Origin: Monosiga brevicollis MX1
Lineage: Eukaryota; Opisthokonta; Choanoflagellata; Craspedida; Salpingoecidae
NCBI RefSeq assembly: GCF_000002865.3
Contig: NW_001865043.1
Coordinates: forward strand, 1,275,963 to 1,339,962
Direction of reading: 5' to 3'
Length of the DNA stretch: 64,000 bases
Below, one piece after another: positions 1-10,200 of the stretch. The notes under the pieces are model-generated. The model was not told the DNA's origin. It searched no databases and saw nothing but the letters and a program-made list of their open reading frames with translations. The position numbers and the translations under genes were made by a program. Numbering within the stretch: the stretch's first letter is position 1; the number at the start of each line of letters is the position of its first letter.

Positions 1-951
1 GTACATACAACCACGGGTGATGCTGTCGTGCTGAGAAAGTGGAATAACACGCCCATCGTCCAAGCTCTTCATGCGAATGCCTGATAGCTTGGCCTGATGC
101 CCAAGGGTCAATCATGAGAAGGTAACCGCGAGCTGTGCATGACCAGCCAAAACAAGGGCGTTCAGGTGCACTACCTTATTAAAAATTTCAAGAGCATCGG
201 CTGACAAGCGCTTGCTCTCCTCTCGCCGACCCAAGTCGCGGACCAGAGCGCTTAGGCTGTTGAGCGCCATGGCCACCAGAGGGTGATCGGGACCACACTT
301 TTGTCGGCGTACAATAAGAGCCTGACGCGCCAACGCTTCGGCTTGATCTGTACGTTTGAGGCGGCGCAAACATTCACAGCGCTGCAATAAACAGTCGGCA
401 AACTGGAGAGTATCCTGAAGATCAAGCTGGGCCAGACCAGCCTGCACCAGACTGAGTCCCCGCGCAGCCTCGTCAATGAACCGTTGTTGCAGCAGCATGG
501 TAGCTAACTTGCTGATTTGTACCAGCGTTTCGCGAGAGGGTGTGGGATCAGCGTTGACGCCGTCTCCTCGCGCCTCTGTCAAGGCGGCGCGGATCTGGCT
601 GAGCAGCTGCATTGTCGTCATGGACAAGGCCAGCTGGCGCACCTCATCCATGTACGAGGTCAGTGTTGGTTCGCAAGCTGCTTCAAGCTCGGCTCGAGTC
701 GCAGACTCTGGTTCGATATCCTGTGCGCCATCGTCTCCCGCATCGTGCTGGTGTGCCAAAACGGAATCGGATGAGTTTAGCTTGCTCGGAGCGGTTTGGG
801 CAAAATCGTCTGCAATCACTTTTGGATCGCTGCCTGCAAAAGAGATCGGGCGCGCACCCTCGTCCATCTGATCGGCTTCAATCATGGCTGCACCGATTTT
901 GCGGGAACAAGCTTCTTCGCCCCTGGAAGCCTCGGGCAGAAGGTCAGGCAC
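1..951 (-). CDS. TPR-repeat protein, kinesin-light-chain-like (partial, runs off left edge)
   Basis: The gene is read on the minus strand from an ATG at 951 (a second in-frame ATG lies 22 codons in). The first exon runs to about 178, where AAG is followed by GTAGTG. A continuation exon probably lies at about 1-90, in phase 0, and runs off the window. Residues 150-260 form helical repeats with the phrases CGPDHPLVAMALNSLSALVRDLG and ALARQALIVRR, typical of the 42-residue TPR_12 units of kinesin light chains and nephrocystin-like proteins. The first 90 residues are acidic and low in complexity. TPR arrays bind peptides, but the partner cannot be read here. Because the gene is truncated I cannot tell a true kinesin light chain from another TPR protein. 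It lies downstream of NSUN6 on the same strand. Confidence 0.6.
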
Positions 952-1454
952 TGACTTGTCTTCACCAAACCCTCAGCGTGCGGCAAATCCCGGGCTGAGC
1001 ATGAACTTCCCCATCATAATCAAGCTCCAGCAAGTCTAAGCCACCGGTCGTATCACGTCACGATTGCATGCCGAAGCCTTGTTCTCTCGCGTTGGCCGCT
1101 CGCTCACACACACACACAGCGCGCAAAGAGAGAGAGAGGATTTTGAGAAAGAGAGATTAGAGAGAGTGAGATTCAGAGAGAGATTCAGAGAGAGAGATTC
1201 GAGATTCGAGAGAGAGAGAGATTTTTAGATTGAGAGATTGGTGTTTTGCATATGGGATGGACTGGAGGGCTGAACAAAAAGGGTTGGTGCTGGCGTGGGG
1301 GAGGGCTCCCGCGGAAGCTGATGCTTCAAAATCTCGAACCACAATCTGCCGGCACGCTTCATTGATGAGAGCGCTGGATGGATCACAATCGATTGAGGAA
1401 AGTCAGGGGAGAATGGGATTGGCAAAGATTTACGATTGCGCTCAGTTGTGGGGA
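952..1454. other. Intergenic spacer, GA-rich
   Basis: This stretch lies between the TPR gene start and the NSUN6 stop. It holds a short CA run near 1088 and an imperfect GA-rich tract at about 1125-1225. No open frame here has family resemblance. It is the likely promoter of the TPR gene. Confidence 0.5.
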
Positions 1455-1729
1455 TTATGTGGCTACTGGGGCGGGGCTGGTGGCTCGCTTTTCAAATTTG
1501 GCCAAGAAGAAGGCAATCGTGCCATCGTGTACCGGGTCGAATCTTCGCACGCACCGCCGTTGTGTTTCTTCGAGCCCATGTCCTTCCAGACCAGGCGAGC
1601 CCAGGTCCCAGCCCTGGAAGACCAGGTCAATTGTTCAAGTGAGAAGGATGCTTGCAAGACAAACGAGGCCACCAAAAGGTCAGCAGGCAACGCGCGAGAC
1701 ATAGTCAAAACACCAATCAAGGCTCGTCA

Positions 1730-1809
<80 letters not shown>

Positions 1810-3365
1810 CGCATCCACCAAAGTCAGCTCGGGCATAGCCTTGAGGGCCCAAGCCACGTTGGCCTCGTTCTCTCCAGCGAAGAGGCTGCACGTGGAGAAG
1901 ACGAGGCGACCACCTGGACGTAGGGCCGCCACGGCCACTTGCAACAGCTTGCGCTGGTAAGAGGCGTAGTCCTCCAGCTCAGCCACTCGCAACGGGCAAT
2001 CCACCCGCACACGCGGTCGTTGGCCTAAAGCAGTCCAAATCCACATGAAGACACAGAATGGGATTGTCTGACGGGCAGAGCCAACTTCACTTCGCCCTGT
2101 GCTCCCCTGAGCAGACCGCCAGTCAAAGAAGTCTCCGTACCCAGGCCTGAGCAGGGGGCATCAAGCAAAACAGCGTCAAAACTAGCCAGAGGAAACTTTG
2201 AGTTTTTGCCTTTGGAGCCCTGATAGTGCCAAAAGCCATGTGCCCATAGTAGAATAGGTGAGGGCCGGATGAACCACACACGTGCCCTTGAGAGTTGCGT
2301 GTGCGTCGACAGGACTTTGGCAACGTATGTACCAGCAATACAGGACGTCAACATCGACAGCATACCTCGAGGCACTTGGTGGCATCCATTTGATGTACCT
2401 CAACGTTGTGGCATCCCAAGCTCGCAACCCACTCTTTCAACTGAGCAGCCTGAAAAGCGCAAGATTTAGTGTGAGCCCCCGCCTCTCAGGTCCGCGATCC
2501 TCTTCACTTCACCAAAACCTTGCTTCTGCTGCTCTCTCTCAGTTTTCCTGACAAAAGTAAGACATACACGTTTGGGGCTTCGCTCTAGCGCCACCACCGT
2601 ACCGGTGCCGCGCAGCAGCAGGGAAATGTGTGAAGTCTTGCCACCAGGGGCAGCGCACATGTCCAGGACACGCATGCCCGGCTCGGGAGCCAGGGCGCGC
2701 GCAGCCACACAGGACGGCAGGTTTTGCAAGATGGCATTTGGTTCCAGCGGAGGCAAGTCCATGGTTTGAAACACAGCAGCTGTCATGGTTATGGCCAGCC
2801 CTCGGGGCTGTTCATCCTTGAAGAAGGTGGCACGAGCCACGTGAGCAATGCCATTGCCCACAAAGAGTAAGCGGTGATCGCAGGGCCCGTTATGCCCTCG
2901 CGTGTAGGCATCATCGACATCTGCATACACTGCCACGGACGAGTCTGGGACAATACCAGCCTCAAGACTCTTGATGCCGGGTGCAAAGACGTGCGCACCG
3001 CGCCAGATGGCCATGCCACACGCTAGGGAGACAATGACCCGGAGTCCAGTCGGCTCTACTGAGCACGGCCCGCGCGTCGGAAGACACACAACCTCGGGGA
3101 GAAGAGCATGGCGCTCAGCGCCTAGGCGTAGTAGCTCGGCCGTCACAGACGGCACTGCCCCATTGATTGTCCTTGCATCAGACGAGGGATCAAGATCAGT
3201 CACTTGTGTTGACCGAATCGTGGTCAGCGGTGGCGGTGTCCGCAGCGCCGCTTTGATAGCAGCCCAGTGTGCGGCCCCGGCCTCCTCACCCAGTGCCTGC
3301 TGATAACCTGCAGCCAACACCGCGTCAATTTCAGCCGTCAACTCCACAGCCGTTGCCGCCGCCAT
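1455..3365 (-). CDS. NSUN6: NSUN6-like tRNA (cytosine-5) methyltransferase
   Basis: The gene encodes an S-adenosylmethionine-dependent RNA m5C methyltransferase. NSUN6 methylates C72 in the acceptor stem of certain tRNAs and some mRNA sites (family knowledge). Five exons join in consistent phase: 3365-2568, 2449-2366, 2219-2141, 2024-1810 and 1613-1455, giving 444 aa. A PUA domain lies around residues 90-200 (RGAHVFAPGI, VGNGIA). The SAM-binding motif is VLDMCAAPGGKTSHIS, the motif IV cysteine is in LLDAPCSGLGQRP, and the motif VI catalytic cysteine is in FSTCSLFAGENEANVAWAL. The C-terminus IAFFLAKFEK matches the family end. The PUA domain separates NSUN6 from NSUN2 and NSUN5. The last intron starts with GTATGTG and runs at once into a long GT microsatellite. 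The start ATG at 3365 lies just downstream of a CT-rich tract; an upstream in-frame extension is only a GA-repeat translation and was not used. Confidence 0.92.
1731..1806. repeat. (CA)n / (GT)n microsatellite inside the last NSUN6 intron
   Basis: About 76 bases of nearly pure CA on the plus strand. On the sense (minus) strand it is GT and begins within a few bases of the splice donor at 1809. Confidence 0.97.
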
Positions 3366-3399
3366 CTCGACGCTTCGACAAAATGAAAAAAAAAAATCT

Positions 3400-3405
3400 T
3401 TCTCT

Positions 3406-3496
<91 letters not shown>

Positions 3497-3497
3497 T
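3400..3497. repeat. (CT)n / (GA)n tract upstream of NSUN6
   Basis: Nearly pure CT for about 100 bases, starting some 35 bases upstream of the NSUN6 start codon and followed by a T-run. It fills much of the 287-base gap to the TONSL stop, so it is probably in the NSUN6 promoter or 5' UTR. Confidence 0.95.
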
Positions 3498-3652
3498 TTT
3501 TTTTCTTTTCTTGTGATGAAATTCACACACAAGCAGAATTCTCCCATATGGTTTTCAACTCTCAGAGTGCAACCAAAGGGATGTATGTCCTGCACAGCAG
3601 GCGGCTAGGCGCTTGTTCAGTGGGAACCTTGTTACTGGCCCTCTTGCGCTCA

Positions 3653-6600
3653 TTAGTCCGAGTCAGTATCAAGAGCATCCAAAGCCCCATCCATGAGCCA
3701 GGCTAACTCTTGGCTCGAGGTGGCAACTTTGGAACCTAGGTGAGTTTGTGCCTGGGTTTGGAATATCAAGCCAGTCTCATTGACGTGATGGCGCTGCCAG
3801 GCCGCTTGCAGTGCCAGACGGCGCGTGGCATCGGTGGCGCCAGCACTGCCAATCACGCACAGGCGCTCCAAAGATTTGCCGTAGCCATCAATGGCTTCAA
3901 GCAAAGCTGGGTCATCCACGGCTAATTGTCCATTGAGCTCTGCCCTCACGGCAAGTCGAGGTGGTGCAGGTTCAGCGACAGAGGTCGCAAAGTCACAATC
4001 TGCAAGCGCATGCAGCAGTGCGACCAAGTCCGAGGCCTGCACGCCAACGTTTGTGAGAAAAAAGAAAAAGAAAGAAACGAAATAGCAAGAAGCAGCCACT
4101 CAGACAAGCAGTTCTCTTTGTCGAGCCAACAGGCCCAGGAAAGGGGCAAGCACGCGCACACACCGTGATGTCCAACCCAATTAGATCCACAGTATACTTG
4201 CCGTCGGCATCGGCCGACACCCGCGCTGGTGACTCAGCTAGGTTATCCTATTGAGCGCATCAGACCAGTAATTTTGCAATCCTGCATACTGTATAGATCC
4301 AAACTTCCAGCAAGAATGAGTGCCGGGGCATAAGGCACACCTGTAGGCCCTCCAATTGTATGTTCTCAAAATCACCCTTGCACAAGGCCCAAATCTCCTT
4401 TACGCTGTCCGTAAATGCGAGAGGTAGCCCCGTGCCATTCAACAGCACCTACAAAATCAGCAGATGACCATTCTTGATTAAACATGGGTTAAGGGGCGCG
4501 TGCTCCTGAGATTTGGAATCAAGTTTCCGAGCCCCAACCACAAGTTGGAGCCTGCACACACCCGTCGCAATTGAGGTCGTAGGTTGACAAAGAGGCCCAA
4601 TTTGGCCGGAGACAGTCCACTCAAAGCATTGTAGCGCAAGTCGAGCTGCTGCAGAAGTGGTAAGGCACAGCCGTGGCTGGCCACAGGATTGCGCATGGAC
4701 AAAAGTGTGTGTACATCCTGCCGTCATCACGAGTGGGGCGTGTCAGCATCTCTCATGATATATCCTTGTAAGAGCAACTCCAGCATCTCTTGAAATGAGC
4801 CTGTACCTCGACTTCCAAGCCGCAAGCAGCAAGGCTGAGCCGCTCCAATCGTGGCAGACACCACATGGTGTTGATCAGGTGACCCATGTGCTTGCGAAGC
4901 CAAACCCCGGTCAGGTCTGCACACCCCAACGTAGACAGAGCGAGCATGTGCTTGGATGAGACCTCGACGAAACTAAGCTTGGGGTGCAGCAACCGGGTTG
5001 GGTCAGTCACGTACCCAAAGTGTGCAGCGGCGTTTCAAAGCGTAGCAGGCGCGCCAACAAAGATGTTTGTTCGCTAGCCAGACTAGGAGAGACGATTAGG
5101 CCCGACCCGACCTGCGTGCACAAAACAACACCATGTGAAACTCAGTTTCAATCCGTCCACCTGTACGGGTTCGCAGACACCCGACCTGTTGAAGCGACGC
5201 AACATCCAAACCGATTTGCTCAGCTCGATCAAGTAAGAGGCTTGAGGGCGAGTCAGGAAGGACCAGGTGCACAGCGCAGGGGGCATCCAAGCGAAAACTC
5301 GACCATGACATGATGGTCTCCTAAGACGATAAAAGGCCCACGGGTGGCACGGTCATCGTAGCTCATCTGGCAAACACATAAAACCAAGTGTTCACTGATT
5401 CACTAAGCCATGAGACAAGGACACACCTCGTCCTGAATGACGCGCGTCACGGTGGGTAGAACGGCAAAATCTCGCACATACGCATCGGATACCTACGGCA
5501 GATGGACCCAATCGAAAGAAGGGAAATTAAAAGAGGTGCAGGAGATCAAGAGAAGAGATAGAGAGAAGAGCCGGGGGTCAAAGCACTTGTGTGCAGGTGC
5601 GAGTCATGTGTAGATGGACTAGAACATAACATTTGGCGCAGCACAATCCCTTTGAATCATTGAGGAATACGAACCGCTTTCTTGAAAGAATCAAGGGTTT
5701 TGACATCTGTAACCGTCACAGTGAGTCGGTCAAAGGTATCTAGTACGGCAACTTCCTGAACAAGCATGGGTGGCCCGGGCGGCCGAGCTGCCCAGACCTC
5801 CGTGGTACTCAAGGCGGTGGCCATTGGCGCCAAATCAACGTCCGGTGTGGATGAAGAAAGAGCCCTGCCGGCCCCGGAGGAGGCAGCGCGGCCCACAATC
5901 CCGCTGCTTGGCAGCGCATCTTCGCGAGGATAAAAGGATGTCAACTCGGCTTGATTCAAACGGCGCAAGCGTCTTGAGGACGTCCTTGTCATGCTTGGGG
6001 CAGGTGGCGGTGAGGACGCATCCCAATCACGCAAATCCACAACAATATCGTCGTATTCGGCGTCATCAGAGTCTGCAGGTTGCGCAGCGACAACACTGTC
6101 ATCGTCGCTAAACAGATCTAGGTCCGGGGCAGATCGCAAAGTTGGCACATCCACTGGATGTTGACGATCTTTGGAAACTCCCGGCTCGACATTAGGCGAA
6201 CGGACTGGCCGGTACCGGTCTTTGAGACCGTGAGTCCGTTGGAGCCGAGCCCGACTCGGTTGCCGCGCTGAATCTGCTGCACCTGTATTGACTTTCTCGT
6301 CAAAACTGTCATCGCTGGAGACGTAGGCAGCGCCCAGGTCACGTGCGTGCGCTGAGGCGCGCGACGGCGGGGCAGACCGGCGAGGTTTCGAGCGGCGCTG
6401 ATGATGACCCCTGGAGCCGTCAGATTCCACAATGAATGCTTCAGAGTCCTCTGCGCGGGATGATTCTTCGCCGCTATCCTCATGACTGCCATGCGCAACA
6501 GTCTCCTGCAGTTCCTCGCCTTCGCTCTCATCGTAGAGCGCCTCGGCCCCGAACCGAGCCGGACGGACACCCTGTGCCCGAAGCGGATTTGCATAGCCTA

Positions 6601-9600
6601 GGATGGCGTCTGGCACATGAGCCAGAGCGATGTTTGCCAAAGTAACCTGTGGAGCAAACCCGTCGCATACAAGACGGCAAGAGTGCGTGAACGGTCACGG
6701 GTTGGGATGTTTCCAGCTTCAAGCCCGATCAGGTTGGTGCAGACTCAATTGATGGTACTTACATCGCGGTGGGCTGCTCGGGAACGTTGGAGCTCGTCAA
6801 TGGCAGCATGGCGCGTTCGTCGTGAGCGTCGCCGTACTGAGGGCGAACGCGACTCTGTGGTGCTCACCCCTTCTGATCGCCGTCGAGTCATTTCCTGTTC
6901 ATGTAGTTGATTCTGGGCTTGCTCTGCAAAGGCCGTGACAGTCCGGGCCAGGTCCAAGTTCTCGTGCAGAGCCATGGCATGCTGCCGCAGATGTGCATAC
7001 AACTCGTCGTCCTCTGCGTCAGCAGCAACACTCAGCGCACATCGCCCATCTGCGGCCTTGCTCATGGGGTCCGCTCCCCGCTCGAGCAAGGCGTCAATAA
7101 TCTCACGGTGGCCAGTCTCCACGGCCTCTAAAAGTGGTGTCTTCTGCTCCTGCTGACCACCAGGCTTATTGACTTTGATATCGGGCTGCAGGAGCAAGAT
7201 CTTGACAACCTCGAGATGCTGACCGTTGACGGCGTCATGCAGGGGTGTCCAGCCGTTGTTGTCCACCACGTCTACTGGCGCACCTGCTGCTAGCAGAAGC
7301 GAGACCTTGTCGGCGTCGCCCTCATATGCAGCACGTTGCAAGGGAGTCTCACCCAACTCGTTTCGAGTCTTTACTAAGCGCACGGTACGCTTGCTGACGT
7401 TGCGTTGATCTACGTGTGTGGTGGCATGGCTGCTCCTGGTTTCATCCTCTGTCACAGACACGCCCGAAAGGCCATCGTCAGGCGCTGAGGACATGCTCAG
7501 CTCGTCGCTGAGATCTCCCAAGCTCATGGCGCGATCATCGTTCTCATCATCATCATCATCATCGTCGTCGTCGTCGCCAGCTTCATCTTCATCTTCTACT
7601 TGGCTTGTGACATCCTTGTTGCTTAGAACGTCTGTCACCACCTCCTGCACGCTCGCGCCGCTGCTATCCTCATGCGAAACTCGCGTCGGAGTAGCTTGCG
7701 AAGAAGACCTAGACGCAATGTGCAACCAGTGCTTCACCAAGGCTACGGCTGCACTCTGTACGCCAATCAGGCCTAGTTCGTTCCAGGGCGTCGGGGGCAC
7801 ACCAAGCGCACCACCCTCTGTTGTGACACTGTCTCCGGGTGCTTCTGAAGCAGTGTTCAGGGTTAGTCTTTTCAAGAGGCGGTGCAGAGTCTTGCGTCGC
7901 CCAGCCGTCCAGTTGATCTGCCGGGCAATTGTCAGAAAACGAGGCCAAGAAGCTGGGGCGTCACCTGGCCATGCGCGCAAAGCAGCGGCACGCTCGAGGG
8001 TCTGCAATGCGGCCAACAAGGAACGGCCCACTGCTTTCTCAAGGCCATGGTCTTGCGCCAGCTGGGCCTCGGTCACAAAGGCTCCAAAGGCATCATCAAA
8101 GTGCCCGACGTCTTGACAACACAGGGCGTAAGAACTTATGAGCGCGCGGCGGCGCCGCGCTCCGGGGTCCTGCTTAGACACATTGGGCATGGCAGCCAGC
8201 GCACGATAGGCACGCTGATAGAAGCTAGCTGCACGAGCGTGTTGGGCCGGTTCACAGGCCTCGAGTGCATCGGCAGCCCGCTCGAGAAAGCGGTGGGCCT
8301 CCTCTGGTTTCTCTTCAGCCAAAGCTTCGAGGCGCTGAACTCGCGCCAAGACGCGGCGAGCATGCTTGAGGCAGCGTAAGAGGCGATTCTTCTGGCTGCG
8401 TGTGTCAGCAACCACAGGGGTCTTATTCTGGCCGGCCCGAAGCCAAAGGTGCAGGCCCTTGGCGGTTTCGTAAGCTTGCTCGATGTGTCCGAACAGCGCA
8501 TGCACCAAGGCTTGCTTGTTGCGGGCCTGAGCAATGCTCTCGGAATCTGCATCAGCACTCAGAGCGAGGTGGTTTTGGAGAAGCAGCAGGGCCTCGTCAA
8601 CCTCGAAGCAGGCCACCAACGCATCGGTGTGGTTGAGCACAATATCCGTCATGAGGTCGTAGTGATTAACGTGGCGGGCATGTTCGTAGGCCTGCCATTG
8701 TGTACCCGCCAGATGTGGGTGAGCAACATCCATGATGCATCTATATGAAGCGTGTCCAGAGAGGGTCGATTCGACGGGCACGTACTCGAGCATAAAATCG
8801 GATGGCATTGCGCAGGCAACCAGCACCAAGCTCAAAACTGCAGTTGGCCTTGTTCATGAGTGCACGTGCGCTCATGTCATGGTACTCGCTGCGAAAAGAT
8901 TGCTTCACCTCTGCGGCCCATCGCAGGGATTGGTCATGATGATAGAGCGCAAGCTTGAGCGCTTCACGCTTGGTGCTCACTTTCGTCTCTGCTACACAAA
9001 GGAATCAAACATTGATTGAGGTGGTGCTGGCCAAGAGACCGGTGTCATAAGCGATGGGGGGCAGGGTAGGGGAGTGACTGGCTCACATGGGGCAAGGCAG
9101 GGCAGCCAGTCACTCCCTACCAGGCAGGGGTGTGGTTGATGGGACGGACCTGTGGCTTGTTGGTAAATGACATTGCCCAGGTTGGTGTGTGCGCGCTGGA
9201 TTTCTTGCACGTTATTGTGTTGCATGGCCAGTTCGAGTTCTTGTTGATAATGCGCACTTGCTTGTGCAGGATTAACCTCACGGCAGAGGTCACCGAGTAA
9301 CCGGTGGACCTGGGCGTGCTCAAAGCTGCCCCTGCGCATATGGGCAAAGAAGGTGAAGAATGAGTCAAGGTGTGTCTCGAATTGATCAGGTACATTAGCA
9401 TCAACAGCAACTGCAATCCAATGGAGAGATGTTCAGGAGAGAAAGAGAGAGTGAGCGAGCGAGAGAAAAAGAACGGCACGCACGGCGGCAACAGGTCCAG
9501 GGCCTCTTGGAGAACTGGTTCAGCTTCGGCGCTGCGTTCGAGACCCATCAGCCGCGAGGCGAGCTGCACATGAAGATGATGTGTCTCACGTGGTGGGGCA

Positions 9601-9659
9601 CCATGACGCACGGCATGCCGGAGCTGCTTCTGCAGCCGGCGAACAGCCCCTGCTTCCAT
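3653..9659 (-). CDS. TONSL: TONSL / Tonsoku-like DNA repair scaffold (TPR - ankyrin - UBL - LRR)
   Basis: TONSL with MMS22L supports homologous recombination at stalled forks, and its ankyrin domain reads unmodified H4K20 on new histones (family knowledge). Resolved exons are 9659-9484, 9331-9150, 8991-8786, 8691-6763, 6646-5675 and 5492-5427; the next begins at 5366. N-terminal TPRs include the LLGDLCREVNPAQA and RAHTNLGNVIYQQ regions. An acidic D/E run is encoded near 7540-7600. Three ankyrin repeats lie at about 7420-7000 (GETPLQRAAYEGDADKV, GWTPLHDAVNGQHLEVVKIL, TPLLEAVETGHREIIDALL). Next come a basic, Ser-rich linker, a UBL-like segment (AYVRDFAVLPTVTRVI), and C-terminal leucine-rich repeats at 5080-3653 (LERLSLAACGLE, LLQQLDLRYNALSG, VDLIGLDIT). 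This order is diagnostic. Start: ATG at 9659; an in-frame ATG at 9704 is possible. Exons between 5366 and about 4100 are approximate. A reading-frame jump near 5250-5320 needs a small intron or reflects a sequence error. The stop is TAA at 3653-3655. Confidence 0.9.
7538..7590 (-). repeat. Acidic codon repeat (poly-Asp/Glu) in TONSL
   Basis: ATC/GTC-rich repeat on the plus strand encodes a run of about a dozen Asp residues just before the ankyrin repeats, matching the acidic stretch in animal TONSL. Confidence 0.8.
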
Positions 9660-9750
9660 CCCACCCCAGACGCTGTCCTGCCCATGCCCACGCCCACGAC
9701 CCACACGGCCACGACGACCTGCCGGGTCGGCCTCGGCAAAGGGGAAAGAG

Positions 9751-9781
<31 letters not shown>

Positions 9782-10200
9782 CAGCAACAACTCAAAGTTT
9801 TTGTAACTGTCACTTTGATTGATGGGCTCTTTCTTGTTGTAACATGTTTTGTGTGGAAATTGTTAACTCGTTCTTGCCTGCTTGACCAATCTGACTCGGT
9901 CTATGGCTGTGTGACCCTGGCTGACCTTGACCTGTCTGGGTTAGTGTCTGTCTCTGCCTATCTGACCGTGCTTCGCTCTGCTGGTCGTCTCTCTGCTGTC
10001 GTGTGCTCGCGCTTGTCTTCCCATTGCAAGAAACGACTATCAAGGGGAACAAATCAGGCGCAGGAGGAGCAAAAGGGTCGATTGCGCACGAGGCGGTGGC
10101 AAAGGGTAGGGATAACATAAGGAAGCGATGAGATGATGATGATAGGGCATGAGCTACAGAAGACTAAGAAGGAGTGCAGTTGCTGCAGTTGCTGCAGATG
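9660..10200. other. Spacer between TONSL start and RCHY1-like stop
   Basis: Probable TONSL promoter and 5' UTR plus the RCHY1-like 3' end. It holds an A-run at 9755-9781 and otherwise mixed sequence. The T-run codons read upstream of the TONSL ATG are not believable protein. Confidence 0.5.
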
